A stretch of 64,000 bases of DNA from Lachnospiraceae bacterium (GTDB taxonomy: Bacteria; Bacillota; Clostridia; Lachnospirales; Lachnospiraceae): assembly GCA_022791975.1 (NCBI GenBank), contig JAAWAC010000041.1:124001-188000 (forward strand), written 5' to 3'. Made by a program: the position numbers and the translations under genes. Position 1 is the stretch's first letter. Every line of letters begins with the position of its first letter. Positions 26,989 through 37,026 of the stretch are shown here, piece after piece. The notes beneath the pieces were generated by a model. The model worked only from the letters and a program-made list of their open reading frames with translations. It had not been told where the DNA came from and did no database searches.

Positions 26989-28026
26989 ATGATTATTCAA
27001 GAAGCAGCAAAGCATAATGATTTAAAGCATATTTACCTGGAATTGTATTTTAATGTTGCATGCAGTTTCTATAAGGATAGAGGGCAGTTAACACAAACTT
27101 ATATTATAGCAGATTATTTACACCCATCTCTGACTAAAATCAATTATTTGTTAAATGCATCCTCCAAGAAGCATTACGTTAACAGCTTTATTGTAGCAAG
27201 GAGAAATTGGGATAAGTTGTTTGATATAAATTATATTGGTGAGTTGATATCTAAGAAACAGACAGATACATATAGGAATTACGGATACGAATATATAACT
27301 GGAGATACAGAGTGGTATGCCGGAAAGGGATTTGTGGCTAATAAGGTTAGGATTGATAGATGGAATTTATTTTTAGAGGGAGGTGGGGAAGGATTTGATT
27401 TTAACAATGTCTCTACTGATTGGATAGAAACACTTGGAGATATTATTAGATTTTGCGAAAAAAAGGATATTTCACTTACACTTGTATCAGCACCTATGTC
27501 AAACTTTTATTTATCAAGGGGGCAATTATGATGAGTACATTGATTTGGTTAATAATATTTTAAAAGATACAAATGTTGAATATCTTGATTTTAACATATG
27601 CAAAGAAAAGTATATTCCAAACGCATCCGAATTATTTAAAGATGTTGACCATTTGAATTATGAAGGAGCTCAGATTTTTAGTAAAGTGTTTTTAGATTAT
27701 ATAAATGGTGTGGTATCTAAAGAAGAACTTTTTTATGCATCCTTTAAAGAAAAAAGGGAAAACTTATACCGACAGTATTTGGAATTATTTGTGAAGATAA
27801 GCAAAAACAAAATGGAGAGTTAAGTAGGATGTGTAAAATTATTTCAAGTGAAGAAATGGAGTATTCAATCCAATTAGAAACAAGTAACGATGAATATATC
27901 AAAGTACAGGATTTCTCGGAAAATGATATATTTTATGTTTCTCCAGATAGTCACGGTGTTTGTACAATAACGTATCGTTCGTTATATAACAAAGAGATGG
28001 AACATTCCGTAGATATTAATTGTTGA
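26989..28026 (+). pseudogene. SGNH-type hydrolase/acetyltransferase remnant in three frames
   Basis: Three track ORFs (26989-27531, 27434-27823, 27829-28026) read as consecutive parts of one protein. The first ends in TLVSAPMSNFYLSRG; a one-base excess in a G5 tract near 27521 moves the frame to NYDEYIDLVNNI, which carries the DVDHLNYEGA block with the Asp-x-x-His of SGNH enzymes. A stop at 27823 separates a 65-codon beta-rich tail. Such proteins sit beside MBOAT enzymes and handle acetyl groups on polysaccharides. No intact start was found. The last fragment could instead be a separate small gene, but it continues naturally from the SGNH part. Confidence 0.65.
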
Positions 28027-28130
28027 GATATGAATGAATAAAACAAAAAATTTAAATAAATAAAATGCGATGGAAAGAAAATTGTTTTATTTAGGAAAAA
28101 TTAAGTGGAAAGAAGGATTTTTATTATTTT

Positions 28131-29597
28131 ATGGATTTTAATGATAATAAAATTATGAAAGGATTTTTCTGGAAATCGTTAGAACGTTTTGGTGTATTGG
28201 GAGTCCAGTTTATTTTGAGAATTGTTCTTGCAAGGCTATTAGATCCTGAACATTATGGTATTTTGGCATTGATGATGGTTTTTATCACAATAGCAAATGT
28301 ATTTGTTCAAAGTGGATTCAACACGGCTTTGATACAAAATAAGGATGTAGAAGAGGAGGATTATTCATCTGTTTTTTGGATTTCGTTGGGAATCGCAGCT
28401 ATTATATATGGAATCATTTTTTTGTCAGCTCCTTTAATTGCTCATATTTATAAGATGAGTAGTATTGTGGCACCACTTAGGATATTGGCACTGATGCTTT
28501 TTCCTGGAGCACTAAATTCTGTCCAGTTTGCAAAAGTGTCCCGAGAAATGGACTTTAAAAAGGGATTTTATAGTAATCTTACAGGTTGTTTGGTTTCGGG
28601 ATTCGTTGGCATTATAATAGCTTATAAAGGCGCCGGACTGTGGGCACTTGTAGTACAAAGCATATTAAATGTGTGTGTTATATGCCTTGTAATGAAATTT
28701 ACAGTGAAATTGAGAATTTGCCTAAAATGTAACTGGAGCCGTATCAAGGCCCTGTTTTCATATGGATGGAAACTGGTGGTTTCAAGTCTGTTGAATTCAG
28801 TAGTTGAGGATATTCGCAGTCTGGTTATTGGAATAAAATATAATTCAGATACACTGGGAAATTATAATCAAGGTATGCAGCTTCCCCAATATGCTATGAA
28901 TGTGATACAGAGTTCTGTTTCTGGTGTTATGCTGCCAGCCATTTCAGAGCAGCAATCAGAAAAAGCAAAAGCAAAACAGATTATGAAAAATGCAATTAGT
29001 TTGGGGGCTTTTATTATTTTTCCTTTAATGGCTGGGATAGCTGCGGTCGCACCTTCTTTCGTTGATATTTTGCTCACGAGCAAATGGCTGGGATGTGTTC
29101 CATATATGAGGATATATTGTTTAATATTTGCATTTTATCCTATCTATACTTGTAATTTACAGGCGATTAATGCAATGGGGCGAAGTGACATTTTCTTAAA
29201 ATTGGAGCTCATAAAGCAAGGATACAACCTGGCGGTGATTACGATTGCCGTATTTTTTTTCCAGACACCAATGGCGATTGCAGTATCTGCGGTATTGTGC
29301 ATACCAATTAATTTATTCATAAATGGGTATCCAAATAAGAAATTAATTGATTATCCAATATCAGAACAAGTATGTGATTTTATTCAGCCAGGGATTATAT
29401 CCCTTGTCATGTTTGGAGTTTGCTATTTTATAGAGTTTTTTGGGTTTTCAAGTATTATTACAATTCTTCTGCAAATAGCCGTTGGATTTATATTCTATAT
29501 TACAGCCTCTCTTATTTTTAAGAGCTCTTCTTTTGGGAAAATATTAATGGTATTAAAAGCATTAATGGAAAAGAATTGGAATAAGGAGGTCATATGA
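28131..29597 (+). CDS. Wzx-type flippase, MOP superfamily (first module)
   Basis: 488 residues with 12-14 hydrophobic segments. The N-terminus KGFFWKSLERFG followed by LARLLDPEHYGILAL is typical of the TuaB/WzxC polysaccharide transporter branch. It would flip undecaprenyl-linked repeats across the membrane. The 104 AT-rich bases upstream hold no gene, and the nearest Shine-Dalgarno (AAGGA) is rather far from the ATG. The end overlaps the next start by four bases. A second flippase lies at 45796. Confidence 0.88.
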   Translation: MDFNDNKIMKGFFWKSLERFGVLGVQFILRIVLARLLDPEHYGILALMMVFITIANVFVQSGFNTALIQNKDVEEEDYSSVFWISLGIAAIIYGIIFLSAPLIAHIYKMSSIVAPLRILALMLFPGALNSVQFAKVSREMDFKKGFYSNLTGCLVSGFVGIIIAYKGAGLWALVVQSILNVCVICLVMKFTVKLRICLKCNWSRIKALFSYGWKLVVSSLLNSVVEDIRSLVIGIKYNSDTLGNYNQGMQLPQYAMNVIQSSVSGVMLPAISEQQSEKAKAKQIMKNAISLGAFIIFPLMAGIAAVAPSFVDILLTSKWLGCVPYMRIYCLIFAFYPIYTCNLQAINAMGRSDIFLKLELIKQGYNLAVITIAVFFFQTPMAIAVSAVLCIPINLFINGYPNKKLIDYPISEQVCDFIQPGIISLVMFGVCYFIEFFGFSSIITILLQIAVGFIFYITASLIFKSSSFGKILMVLKALMEKNWNKEVI

Positions 29598-30565
29598 ATA
29601 AAGAACATGCAGAAGTAGACGTTTCAATTATCGTACCGGTTTATAATCATGAAAGATATGTAGAGCAGACATTGAAGAGCATTATTAATCAAGAAACAAC
29701 ATATACATATGAAATATTAATTGGGGAGGATTGTTCTCCAGATCATTCTAAAGACGTGATCAAAGGCTTTGAAAAAGAGAATCCGGAAAAAATCCGTGCC
29801 TTTTATCGAGAGCAGAATATGGGAGGCACGCGAAATATTTACGAACTTTTTATGGTGGCGCGGGGAAGATATGTTGCTGTACTGGAAGGTGATGATTATT
29901 GGATAGATAAATATAAAATTCAAAAACAGGTGAGCTTTCTTGACAAGCACCCAGAATATATTGGAGTTGCCTCTAATTTTTCTATTATAGATAAATATGG
30001 AAATATCGTAGAAGAAAGATGTATATCAAGTAATCATCTGAATTGCGGATTTTTATGGAAAGATTTTTTGAGCCGGGGGTTTGAATTTCACACTGCAACA
30101 TTAATGTATCATAATATTTACTTGGAGGAAAAGGATTATAGTATTTTTTATAAAGCCCACGAATTAGTAGGAGATCTCACGGCTCTGACGCTTCTGTTGA
30201 ACCGGAGCAATATATATGTAATGGAAGATGTTATGTCTGCATATCGAAGAATCATTGATAAATCAGAAACAAATGCATGTTCGATTGCAGACAGAGATCC
30301 AGCTCTTTCATCAATGAAAACTGTACGACAATATGTGATGTTGCAACCCTATCTATATAATAAAAATGATTTTGATTACTTAATTGCTTCACATAAAATG
30401 ACTTTTTTGAAACGGATGATAAGACACAGAGACGGATATACGTGGAAACGTTGGAAAAAATTATGCTATTTAGGTGGACATCGCACGAATTTACTTATAA
30501 TAGCGGTCTTTTCAAAAAAGTGTCTGCAAAAGTGTACTAATAACATGAGAAAGGTAGGAAAATGA
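29594..30565 (+). CDS. Glycosyltransferase family 2
   Basis: 323 residues, overlapping the flippase gene by ATGA. SIIVPVYNHERYVEQTL and LIGEDCSPD are the GT-A nucleotide-binding strands, and VLEGDDYWID near residue 95 holds the metal-binding residues. The GDDYW variant marks a common capsule GT2 subgroup. The C-terminal region is basic. It overlaps the aminotransferase start by four bases, indicating tight translational coupling. Confidence 0.85.
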   Translation: MNKEHAEVDVSIIVPVYNHERYVEQTLKSIINQETTYTYEILIGEDCSPDHSKDVIKGFEKENPEKIRAFYREQNMGGTRNIYELFMVARGRYVAVLEGDDYWIDKYKIQKQVSFLDKHPEYIGVASNFSIIDKYGNIVEERCISSNHLNCGFLWKDFLSRGFEFHTATLMYHNIYLEEKDYSIFYKAHELVGDLTALTLLLNRSNIYVMEDVMSAYRRIIDKSETNACSIADRDPALSSMKTVRQYVMLQPYLYNKNDFDYLIASHKMTFLKRMIRHRDGYTWKRWKKLCYLGGHRTNLLIIAVFSKKCLQKCTNNMRKVGK

Positions 30566-31671
30566 AAGAAAGAATTTTAGTTACAAAATCAATACTTCCG
30601 GAACTTGATGAATATATGGATGAAATTCGAGAGATTTGGGATTCTCACTGGCTGACAAATATGGGAGAAAAACATAAAAAATTGCAGTCGGAATTGAGAA
30701 AATTCTTAGATGCAGAAAATATAGAGTTATTGACAAATGGACATATGGCGTTAGAACTGTCTATGCAGGCATTAGGCTTAAAAGGGGAGGTGATCACTTC
30801 CCCTTTTACTTTTGCCAGTACGACACATGCTATTGTCAGAAATCATTTGACTCCAGTATTTTGTGATATTAATAAAGATGATTTTACTATAGATGCAGAT
30901 AAAATAGAAAATTTAATTACAGATAAAACAAGTGCTATTATCCCTATTCATGTTTATGGAAACATTTGCGAGGTACACAAGATACAAAAAATTGCAGATA
31001 AATATGGTCTGAAAGTAATTTATGATGCTGCGCATGCATTTGGTGAGAACTATAGGGGGGAAAATATAAGCCATTTTGGAGATGTTTCCTGTTTTAGCTT
31101 TCATGCAACTAAGGTATTTCATACCATTGAGGGCGGGGCAGTATGCTATGACGATTTAGACTTTGGTAAACGGTTGGCAAGGTTAAAAAATTTTGGAATA
31201 AAAACTGAAGAAGTGGTAGAAAGTGTTGGAGCAAATGCCAAAATGAATGAATTTTGTGCGGCTATGGGGCTATGTAATCTGAGGCATTTCAAGGATGAAA
31301 TTGCAAAAAGAAAAAGAGTAGTGGATTTTTACCGTAAATATTTAGAAAATATTGAGGGTATTCAATTAAATATCATACAGGCTGAGACAGTATCAAATTA
31401 TGCATATTTTCCAATTGTGTTACATGAAAAAGAGTTTGGAAGCAGCAGGAATGAAGTGGTGGCAAGATTGGAAGAGCATAATATTTTTCCAAGAAAATAT
31501 TTTTATCCGCTGACTAATACTTTTGGCTGCTATCATGACAAGTATAATGCTGAGAATACGCCTGTAGCCTTGCATATTAGTAAAAGGATTTTGACACTTC
31601 CCTTGTATCCGGATTTGCCTTTGGATGTTGTTGAGAGGATATGCGAAATTATTTTAGATTGTAAGAAATAA
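30562..31671 (+). CDS. DegT/DnrJ/EryC1-type sugar aminotransferase (VioA-like)
   Basis: 369 residues. The PLP lysine lies in SFHATKVFHTIEGG near 180, and NGHMALELSMQALG, SPFTFASTTHA and DAAHAFG are the surrounding fold-type I motifs. These enzymes transaminate 4-keto (or 3-keto) nucleotide sugars using glutamate. With a formyltransferase at 32678 the set resembles VioA/VioF, which make dTDP-4-formamido-4,6-dideoxyglucose. No RmlA or RmlB gene is in the window, so the substrate could instead be the UDP-4-keto sugar made by the CapD homologue. Sugar identity is inferred. Confidence 0.88.
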   Translation: MKERILVTKSILPELDEYMDEIREIWDSHWLTNMGEKHKKLQSELRKFLDAENIELLTNGHMALELSMQALGLKGEVITSPFTFASTTHAIVRNHLTPVFCDINKDDFTIDADKIENLITDKTSAIIPIHVYGNICEVHKIQKIADKYGLKVIYDAAHAFGENYRGENISHFGDVSCFSFHATKVFHTIEGGAVCYDDLDFGKRLARLKNFGIKTEEVVESVGANAKMNEFCAAMGLCNLRHFKDEIAKRKRVVDFYRKYLENIEGIQLNIIQAETVSNYAYFPIVLHEKEFGSSRNEVVARLEEHNIFPRKYFYPLTNTFGCYHDKYNAENTPVALHISKRILTLPLYPDLPLDVVERICEIILDCKK

Positions 31672-31717
31672 TAGAATGAGGTGAGAAGTTTGAAAAAGTC
31701 ATGTGTTTTAACTGATA

Positions 31718-31849
31718 ATGGATATTTATGAAGAATTTCAGGAATTATCACATGAGAATTATATAAAATATAATTTTGAATTTTATTATTTGAAAAATAA
31801 TAGAGAATTCCGAAAGAAATATATAGAGCAGAAAATTTTAGAGCAATAA
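31718..31849 (+). other. 43-codon ORF, probable gene remnant
   Basis: The 212 bases between the aminotransferase and WbqC genes hold a short ORF (MDIYEEFQEL... ending RKKYIEQKILEQ). It is charged, likely helical, and has no clear ribosome site. A second short frame (LKKSCVLTDNGYL) overlaps its start, as if one longer gene had been broken here. It is too short for a family assignment. Confidence 0.25.
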
Positions 31850-31883
31850 GTCTGAGTGAGATAAACGGAAAGGAGTATACCGA

Positions 31884-32585
31884 ATGAAAGTAGGAATAAT
31901 GCAGCCATATTTTTTTCCGTATTTAGGATATTGGCAATTAATAAATGCTGTTGACACATTTGTAATATTAGATGATGTTAATTATATTAAAAAAGGATTT
32001 ATTAACAGTAACTCAATACTGGTCAATAATGAGGCATATAAATTTACTATTCCTTTAGAAAAAGCGTCTCAAAATAAATTAATCAATGAAACAAAATTAA
32101 ATTTTTCCCAAAAAGATAAGGAAAAATTTTTGAAAACGATATACATATCATATAAAAGATCCCCTTTTTTTGATGCAGTATACCCTGTGATTGAACATTC
32201 TATATTATATGATAACAGCGATTTAACAGAGTATATTAAATATTCTATTGACCAGACAAAATTGTATCTTGGCATAACAACAGACATTGTATATTCTTCT
32301 AAAATTAAAAAAGACAATACACTAAAAGCACAAGAACGAATTATAGAAATTAATAAAAAATTAGGCGCCTCAATATATATAAATGCAAATGGAGGACGAA
32401 GCTTATATAGCAAATTAGATTTTGAGCGTAATAAGATCGAACTGAAGTTTATTCAAATGGAGAGGGTAGTATATGAACAGCTAAAGAATAAGTTTGTTCC
32501 AAATTTATCAATAATTGATGTTTTGATGTTTAATTCTATTGACAGTATTAAACAATTATTGGATCAATATATACTGTATACATAA
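31884..32585 (+). CDS. WbqC-family protein
   Basis: 233 residues. The N-terminus MKVGIMQPYFFPYLGYWQLI and then FVILDDVNYIKKGFINSN are the WbqC signature. GGAAAGGAG precedes ATG 31884. WbqC proteins are found in O-antigen and capsule loci that make N-acylated 4-amino-6-deoxy sugars, and are thought to act in amino-sugar modification, but their reaction is not firmly known. It sits between the aminotransferase and formyltransferase, which fits that role. Confidence 0.88.
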   Translation: MKVGIMQPYFFPYLGYWQLINAVDTFVILDDVNYIKKGFINSNSILVNNEAYKFTIPLEKASQNKLINETKLNFSQKDKEKFLKTIYISYKRSPFFDAVYPVIEHSILYDNSDLTEYIKYSIDQTKLYLGITTDIVYSSKIKKDNTLKAQERIIEINKKLGASIYINANGGRSLYSKLDFERNKIELKFIQMERVVYEQLKNKFVPNLSIIDVLMFNSIDSIKQLLDQYILYT

Positions 32586-32677
32586 GAATAAGTTTTATTA
32601 TAAATGAAAGTATTAGAGTTAAAGATTTTAGCTGTTAAGTAAAAACGATTTGAATAATATAATAGGGGGAGATTTTT

Positions 32678-33340
32678 ATGAATTTTGCTTTTTATATATC
32701 TGGAAAATCGAATAGATTATTTCATTATTTGACGCACTTTTACAAGCAGAGAGAGTTAAATATTAAACTAGTAGTATCAGATAATATTTTGGATAAAAGA
32801 TTGGAAAGTATATTAAATCAATTCGGTATTTCTACTAAAATTTATGAATATAAAAAATTACTGGGGAAAACATACAAGGAAAAAAATGAAGTTTTATCTG
32901 ATAGAATTTTGCAAGAATTAGAGGAATTTCAAATAGACTATTGTTTGTCCTTTGGCTCTCATTTGCTTTCGGGATTGTTACTGGATAAATATAAAAATCG
33001 ATTAATAAATTTTCATCCGGCTATTCTTCCTATGTATCCGGGAAAGAATGCCATTGATCAAGCAGTATGTGCAGGGAATACATTTTTAGTTGGAAATACA
33101 GTGCATTTTATAGATGAGGGAGTTGACACAGGAAAAATCATAATGCAGAGCGTTATTCCCTTGGAAAGCTTTTATAGTAATAATAATGATTATGATGCTA
33201 TTTTGAATTTACAAATTGAAATGCTTGATAAATTGCTTCTTATTTTAGAAAAAGATAGAATTGTAATAAAAGATGGGAGAGTCAAAATCATTGGAGCAGA
33301 TTATAATAGAAGTAACTTATATCCAGCTATAACATTTTAG
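32678..33340 (+). CDS. Sugar N-formyltransferase-like protein (PurN/Fmt fold)
   Basis: 220 residues. NFHPAILPMYPGKNA near 112-126 supplies the Asn-x-His of the 10-formyl-tetrahydrofolate transferase site, and IDEGVDTGKII near 148-158 supplies the aspartate, so the catalytic triad is complete. GGGGGAG precedes the ATG. It likely formylates the amino group installed by the DegT enzyme at 30562. The protein is at the short end for sugar formyltransferases and lacks an extra C-terminal domain, so a less typical acceptor is possible. Confidence 0.82.
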   Translation: MNFAFYISGKSNRLFHYLTHFYKQRELNIKLVVSDNILDKRLESILNQFGISTKIYEYKKLLGKTYKEKNEVLSDRILQELEEFQIDYCLSFGSHLLSGLLLDKYKNRLINFHPAILPMYPGKNAIDQAVCAGNTFLVGNTVHFIDEGVDTGKIIMQSVIPLESFYSNNNDYDAILNLQIEMLDKLLLILEKDRIVIKDGRVKIIGADYNRSNLYPAITF

Positions 33341-33427
33341 TATAAATAAGAGATAAAGAGATTGTAAGTTTGAATATTAAAGATGTTTAAGTGGAGAAAA
33401 TGTTATGACTAGGAGGTCAAGAGTTGA

Positions 33428-34558
33428 TTGTTAAAAGAAAAAATATTAATGAGGGAGCAAAATAGAGATTCATCAATAGAGATATTCCGAATTATTACAA
33501 TGATATGTATTATTGCTCATCACTATGTAGTAAATTCCGGAATTTTAGAAGAGATTACAAGAGAAAATATAATGTCACTAAATACCTTATTTAGTTTGGT
33601 GTTTGGCTGGGGTGGGAAGACAGGTATTAATTGCTTCGTCCTAATAACAGGATATTTTATGTGCAAGTTAAATATTAGCATCAAAAAGTTTTTAAAATTG
33701 TTTCTGGAAATAGAATTTTACAACATTATATTAAGTTTAGCTTTTATTGTAAGTGGATATGACTCTTTTTCATGGAGTGGATTTATAAAGACCATCGTGC
33801 CTGTGTATGATCTTGGCACAGGCTTTGTTAGCTCATATTTGGTATTCTATTTGTTTATTCCTTATCTTAATTTACTTATAAAAGTAATGGAAGAAATTCA
33901 ACATATAGGTCTGATTTTAGTATGTCTCTTTTGTGGAATGTTATTACAGACCTTTTTCGTTGTATCAAATACATTTAGTTATGTGGGATGGTTCATGGTA
34001 TTATATTTTATTGCGTCATACATCCGATTGTATCCTAAGAGATTTTTTGAAGACAGGAGATTATGCATTATACTATTTGTTATGTCATTATTGTTGTCTT
34101 GGGGGAGTGTTATATTTAATGCCTATATATATGCAAAATGGGGAATAAGAATTCGTTTTTACCGTTTTGTAGATACGAATAGAATATTGGCAGTATTAAC
34201 AGCGGTGAGTGCGTTCTTATTTTTTAAGAATTTACATTTAAAACATTGTCCAATAATTAATAAATTTGCTGCATCAGTTTTTGGAGTTTTGCTGATTCAT
34301 GCAAATAGTGACATAATGCGTAAGTGGTTATGGCAGGATGTATTGAGGAATGTACAGGCGTACCATAGTAATTATTTATTGATTCATGCCTTTACTTCTG
34401 TTATTGGCATATATGTAATTGCTACTTTTATTGATATGCTGAGGATTAAGGTCTTAGAAAGACCTTTTTTTAATTGGTACGATAGAGTTTTGGACAGGAA
34501 GATAAATCTGAGAATTCAAGATATTGAGAGATTATTACAAAAAGTGGTAGGGAAATAG
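33428..34558 (+). CDS. Acyltransferase 3 family O-acyltransferase
   Basis: 376 residues from TTG 33428, the start best placed for AGGAGG (33411-33416); ATG 33449 is an alternative without a ribosome site. SSIEIFRIITMICIIAHHY carries the conserved HH near the end of the first helix. GGKTGINCFVLITGYF is the second family block. About ten membrane helices. It probably acetylates a sugar hydroxyl of the repeat. It is intact, unlike the remnant at 26018. Confidence 0.85.
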   Translation: MLKEKILMREQNRDSSIEIFRIITMICIIAHHYVVNSGILEEITRENIMSLNTLFSLVFGWGGKTGINCFVLITGYFMCKLNISIKKFLKLFLEIEFYNIILSLAFIVSGYDSFSWSGFIKTIVPVYDLGTGFVSSYLVFYLFIPYLNLLIKVMEEIQHIGLILVCLFCGMLLQTFFVVSNTFSYVGWFMVLYFIASYIRLYPKRFFEDRRLCIILFVMSLLLSWGSVIFNAYIYAKWGIRIRFYRFVDTNRILAVLTAVSAFLFFKNLHLKHCPIINKFAASVFGVLLIHANSDIMRKWLWQDVLRNVQAYHSNYLLIHAFTSVIGIYVIATFIDMLRIKVLERPFFNWYDRVLDRKINLRIQDIERLLQKVVGK

Positions 34559-34572
34559 GAACAGGAGGAGAT

Positions 34573-36960
34573 ATGAACTTTTTGAAAATGTTTCCAAATT
34601 CGAAAAGAATTGTCGTGTTAGTTCTTTTAATAATTATATTCATAAGAGTGGGATACATTTTTCTTGGAGAGGCCGAAAAAGAATATTATACATCTGGAGA
34701 CATTGCTTTAGAAGATACAAAAGAAGTACTCTGTAGAAATATTTCTCAAACATTTTTATTAAAGGATAAACACTTAGATAGTGTAGAGTTTATCCTAAAT
34801 GGAATATCAGAAAAAGAGACAGGGTTTATAACTGTTACAATATTCTCCGAAGGACAAAAGATTTATCAGACAAATCTATCTTTGAAAAATATTGAAAATC
34901 GTGAGTGGAAACAAATATTTGTGAATTTGACAGGAAAACTGGAAAGGGAATATAAGATTAGCTTTGATGCACAAGACTGTGTTAAAACCCCTAATATTTT
35001 GTTGACAGATACATATAATGCTAGTTCTGAAGCCCTAATAAGTTATTCTGATGAAGTGGAAATGAATAAACAGGTGGCGTTAAAATATAGGTATCTGGGT
35101 GAACCAACAAAATTTAATAAGGGGAAACACCTGTTTTTTTGTTGTATAAGCTTTTTAATCATAGTGGTTTTTTTATATTATATCGAACTAATATATAATA
35201 AAGTAAAGGGGCTAGGTTATAGATTATATTTACTGAAGGAATTCCAGGTAATTGCGACTGTGCTTGAACTAGGTGCTTGTATTATTATTTTGCATTTTAG
35301 TAAACTTGAGCTGATAACAGCTACTAAAATAGTTTTTTATTTAATATCTGTGTTTAGTGTATGGAAATTGAAAGAGAACAAAATAGGGGTGATAAAAGGA
35401 TTAACAGATAGACCATGGAAGAGAATAAGTTTATATATGCTATATGTCTATGGGGCATTTTGTTTAGTTGGACAAAGACTGTTAATTTATCCATTAAATT
35501 TAAAAGTCACAGCCCTTGATTGTTTTGTATTTTTAGTGACAATTATTTGGTTTATTCCAGTGGTAGATTCATTGATATATGTGTTTGATTATTTAAGTAA
35601 GAGAGTAGCTCAAAAAGAGAATAAAAAATGGAAAAATTTTAAGTTTTTAATCATATGCCTTGTACTGTTATTGCTACCAGCAGGTATTAATCTTTATGCA
35701 TATAATCCAGGTATTTCTACAGAAGATACATTTGGGTGTATGGTTGAAAATGCACACAATTTGAGAGGTATGCTGGATTGGCATCCTGCATTCTATTGTA
35801 TGGTACTTAAAGCAATTTTAAATGTATGGGATTCCACTTATTCCGTTATATTTGTTCAATATTTTTTCTGGGCGTATGTTATGGCAGAAGGTATCTTTTA
35901 TCTTCGAAAAAAAGGGATTCGCGATAGTGTGCTTTTAGCTATAGCATTTTTACTTGGAATTTGCCCAGCTAATTTTTTATTTATAAATACAATATGGAAG
36001 GATATACCATATACACTTTCGATACTGTGGAGTGTAATTATTCTGGCAAAATTAACTTTGGATTTTAAAGAATATAAGAGAAAGTGGTATATATATTTAG
36101 AACTTTTTGTCTCACTAAACGGAATATTTTTATATCGAAAAAATGGCATAGTACCATTTATTTTAATCGTTATAGCAATACTAATTTTTTTGTGGAAAAA
36201 CAAAAGAGTTTTGGTCACTTTAGCAATTACTATGGCTGCAATAGTGACAATTAAAGGGCCTGTTTATCAGTATTTTGAGGTTGAGAATCCAGGGAAATTT
36301 GGAATTTATATTGGTTTAAGCCAGGATATTCTGGGCGTATATTATGCTGGAGGAGAGGTTTCAGAAGAAACTTTAAAAATGATAAATATAATGACATCAT
36401 ATAATATTGCAGAGTATGATTATGTACCTACATGGTCAAGATCTTCTTACAGATTAAATGTTCAACCAATGGAATTTATTAAAAACTATTTAAACACATT
36501 TATTAAGAATCCAATAATTATGACAAGAGCCATAATTGCTCGGGAAGACTTGTTATGGAATGTTTATCCAGGACAAGATGCAATTATTAGTTGTGTTAAT
36601 TGTACAAAAACAATGGATGATTTTGGTGAGTGGAATAATTACTATCCCAGAAGAGTTTATAACAATCTTTATCCAATTATGGCCAGGCTTACAGCATATT
36701 CAGCAAATAATCAGTTATTTGCCTCAATTATATGGAGATGTGGTTTTTTATCTCTGTTAACTTTGGGGGCAATATTGATAATGATATGGACTAAGGGTAT
36801 TAAGAGATATTTACTAATCACAATACCTATAATAGGGCATATTTTAAGTCTTTTGTTATCAACAGGTTGGACAGATTTTCGGTATTTTTGGCCTATAAAT
36901 ATTGTGAATGTATTTTTACTCCTTTTTATAAATGTAGTACTTAATGAGAAAGGTAATTAA
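34573..36960 (+). CDS. Large polytopic membrane protein, DUF6020/GT-C-like
   Basis: 795 residues, with AGGAGG before the ATG. One N-terminal helix (12-30) leads to an extracellular beta-rich domain (about 35-180). A dozen or more membrane segments follow, with a conserved-looking loop NPGISTEDTFG near 380 and MLDWHPAFYCMV and NTIWKDIPYTL after it. The loop recalls the YPG-x-DS-type motif of DUF6020 membrane proteins and the acidic first loop of GT-C glycosyltransferases. I infer extracytoplasmic glycosyl transfer using a polyprenyl-phosphate sugar, but no function is established. Confidence 0.6.
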   Translation: MNFLKMFPNSKRIVVLVLLIIIFIRVGYIFLGEAEKEYYTSGDIALEDTKEVLCRNISQTFLLKDKHLDSVEFILNGISEKETGFITVTIFSEGQKIYQTNLSLKNIENREWKQIFVNLTGKLEREYKISFDAQDCVKTPNILLTDTYNASSEALISYSDEVEMNKQVALKYRYLGEPTKFNKGKHLFFCCISFLIIVVFLYYIELIYNKVKGLGYRLYLLKEFQVIATVLELGACIIILHFSKLELITATKIVFYLISVFSVWKLKENKIGVIKGLTDRPWKRISLYMLYVYGAFCLVGQRLLIYPLNLKVTALDCFVFLVTIIWFIPVVDSLIYVFDYLSKRVAQKENKKWKNFKFLIICLVLLLLPAGINLYAYNPGISTEDTFGCMVENAHNLRGMLDWHPAFYCMVLKAILNVWDSTYSVIFVQYFFWAYVMAEGIFYLRKKGIRDSVLLAIAFLLGICPANFLFINTIWKDIPYTLSILWSVIILAKLTLDFKEYKRKWYIYLELFVSLNGIFLYRKNGIVPFILIVIAILIFLWKNKRVLVTLAITMAAIVTIKGPVYQYFEVENPGKFGIYIGLSQDILGVYYAGGEVSEETLKMINIMTSYNIAEYDYVPTWSRSSYRLNVQPMEFIKNYLNTFIKNPIIMTRAIIAREDLLWNVYPGQDAIISCVNCTKTMDDFGEWNNYYPRRVYNNLYPIMARLTAYSANNQLFASIIWRCGFLSLLTLGAILIMIWTKGIKRYLLITIPIIGHILSLLLSTGWTDFRYFWPINIVNVFLLLFINVVLNEKGN

Positions 36961-37026
36961 CTCATATCTATAATTTAAAACTTTATAAATTGATGAAAGT
37001 AGAAAAGCTGGTTAGGAGAAATATTG

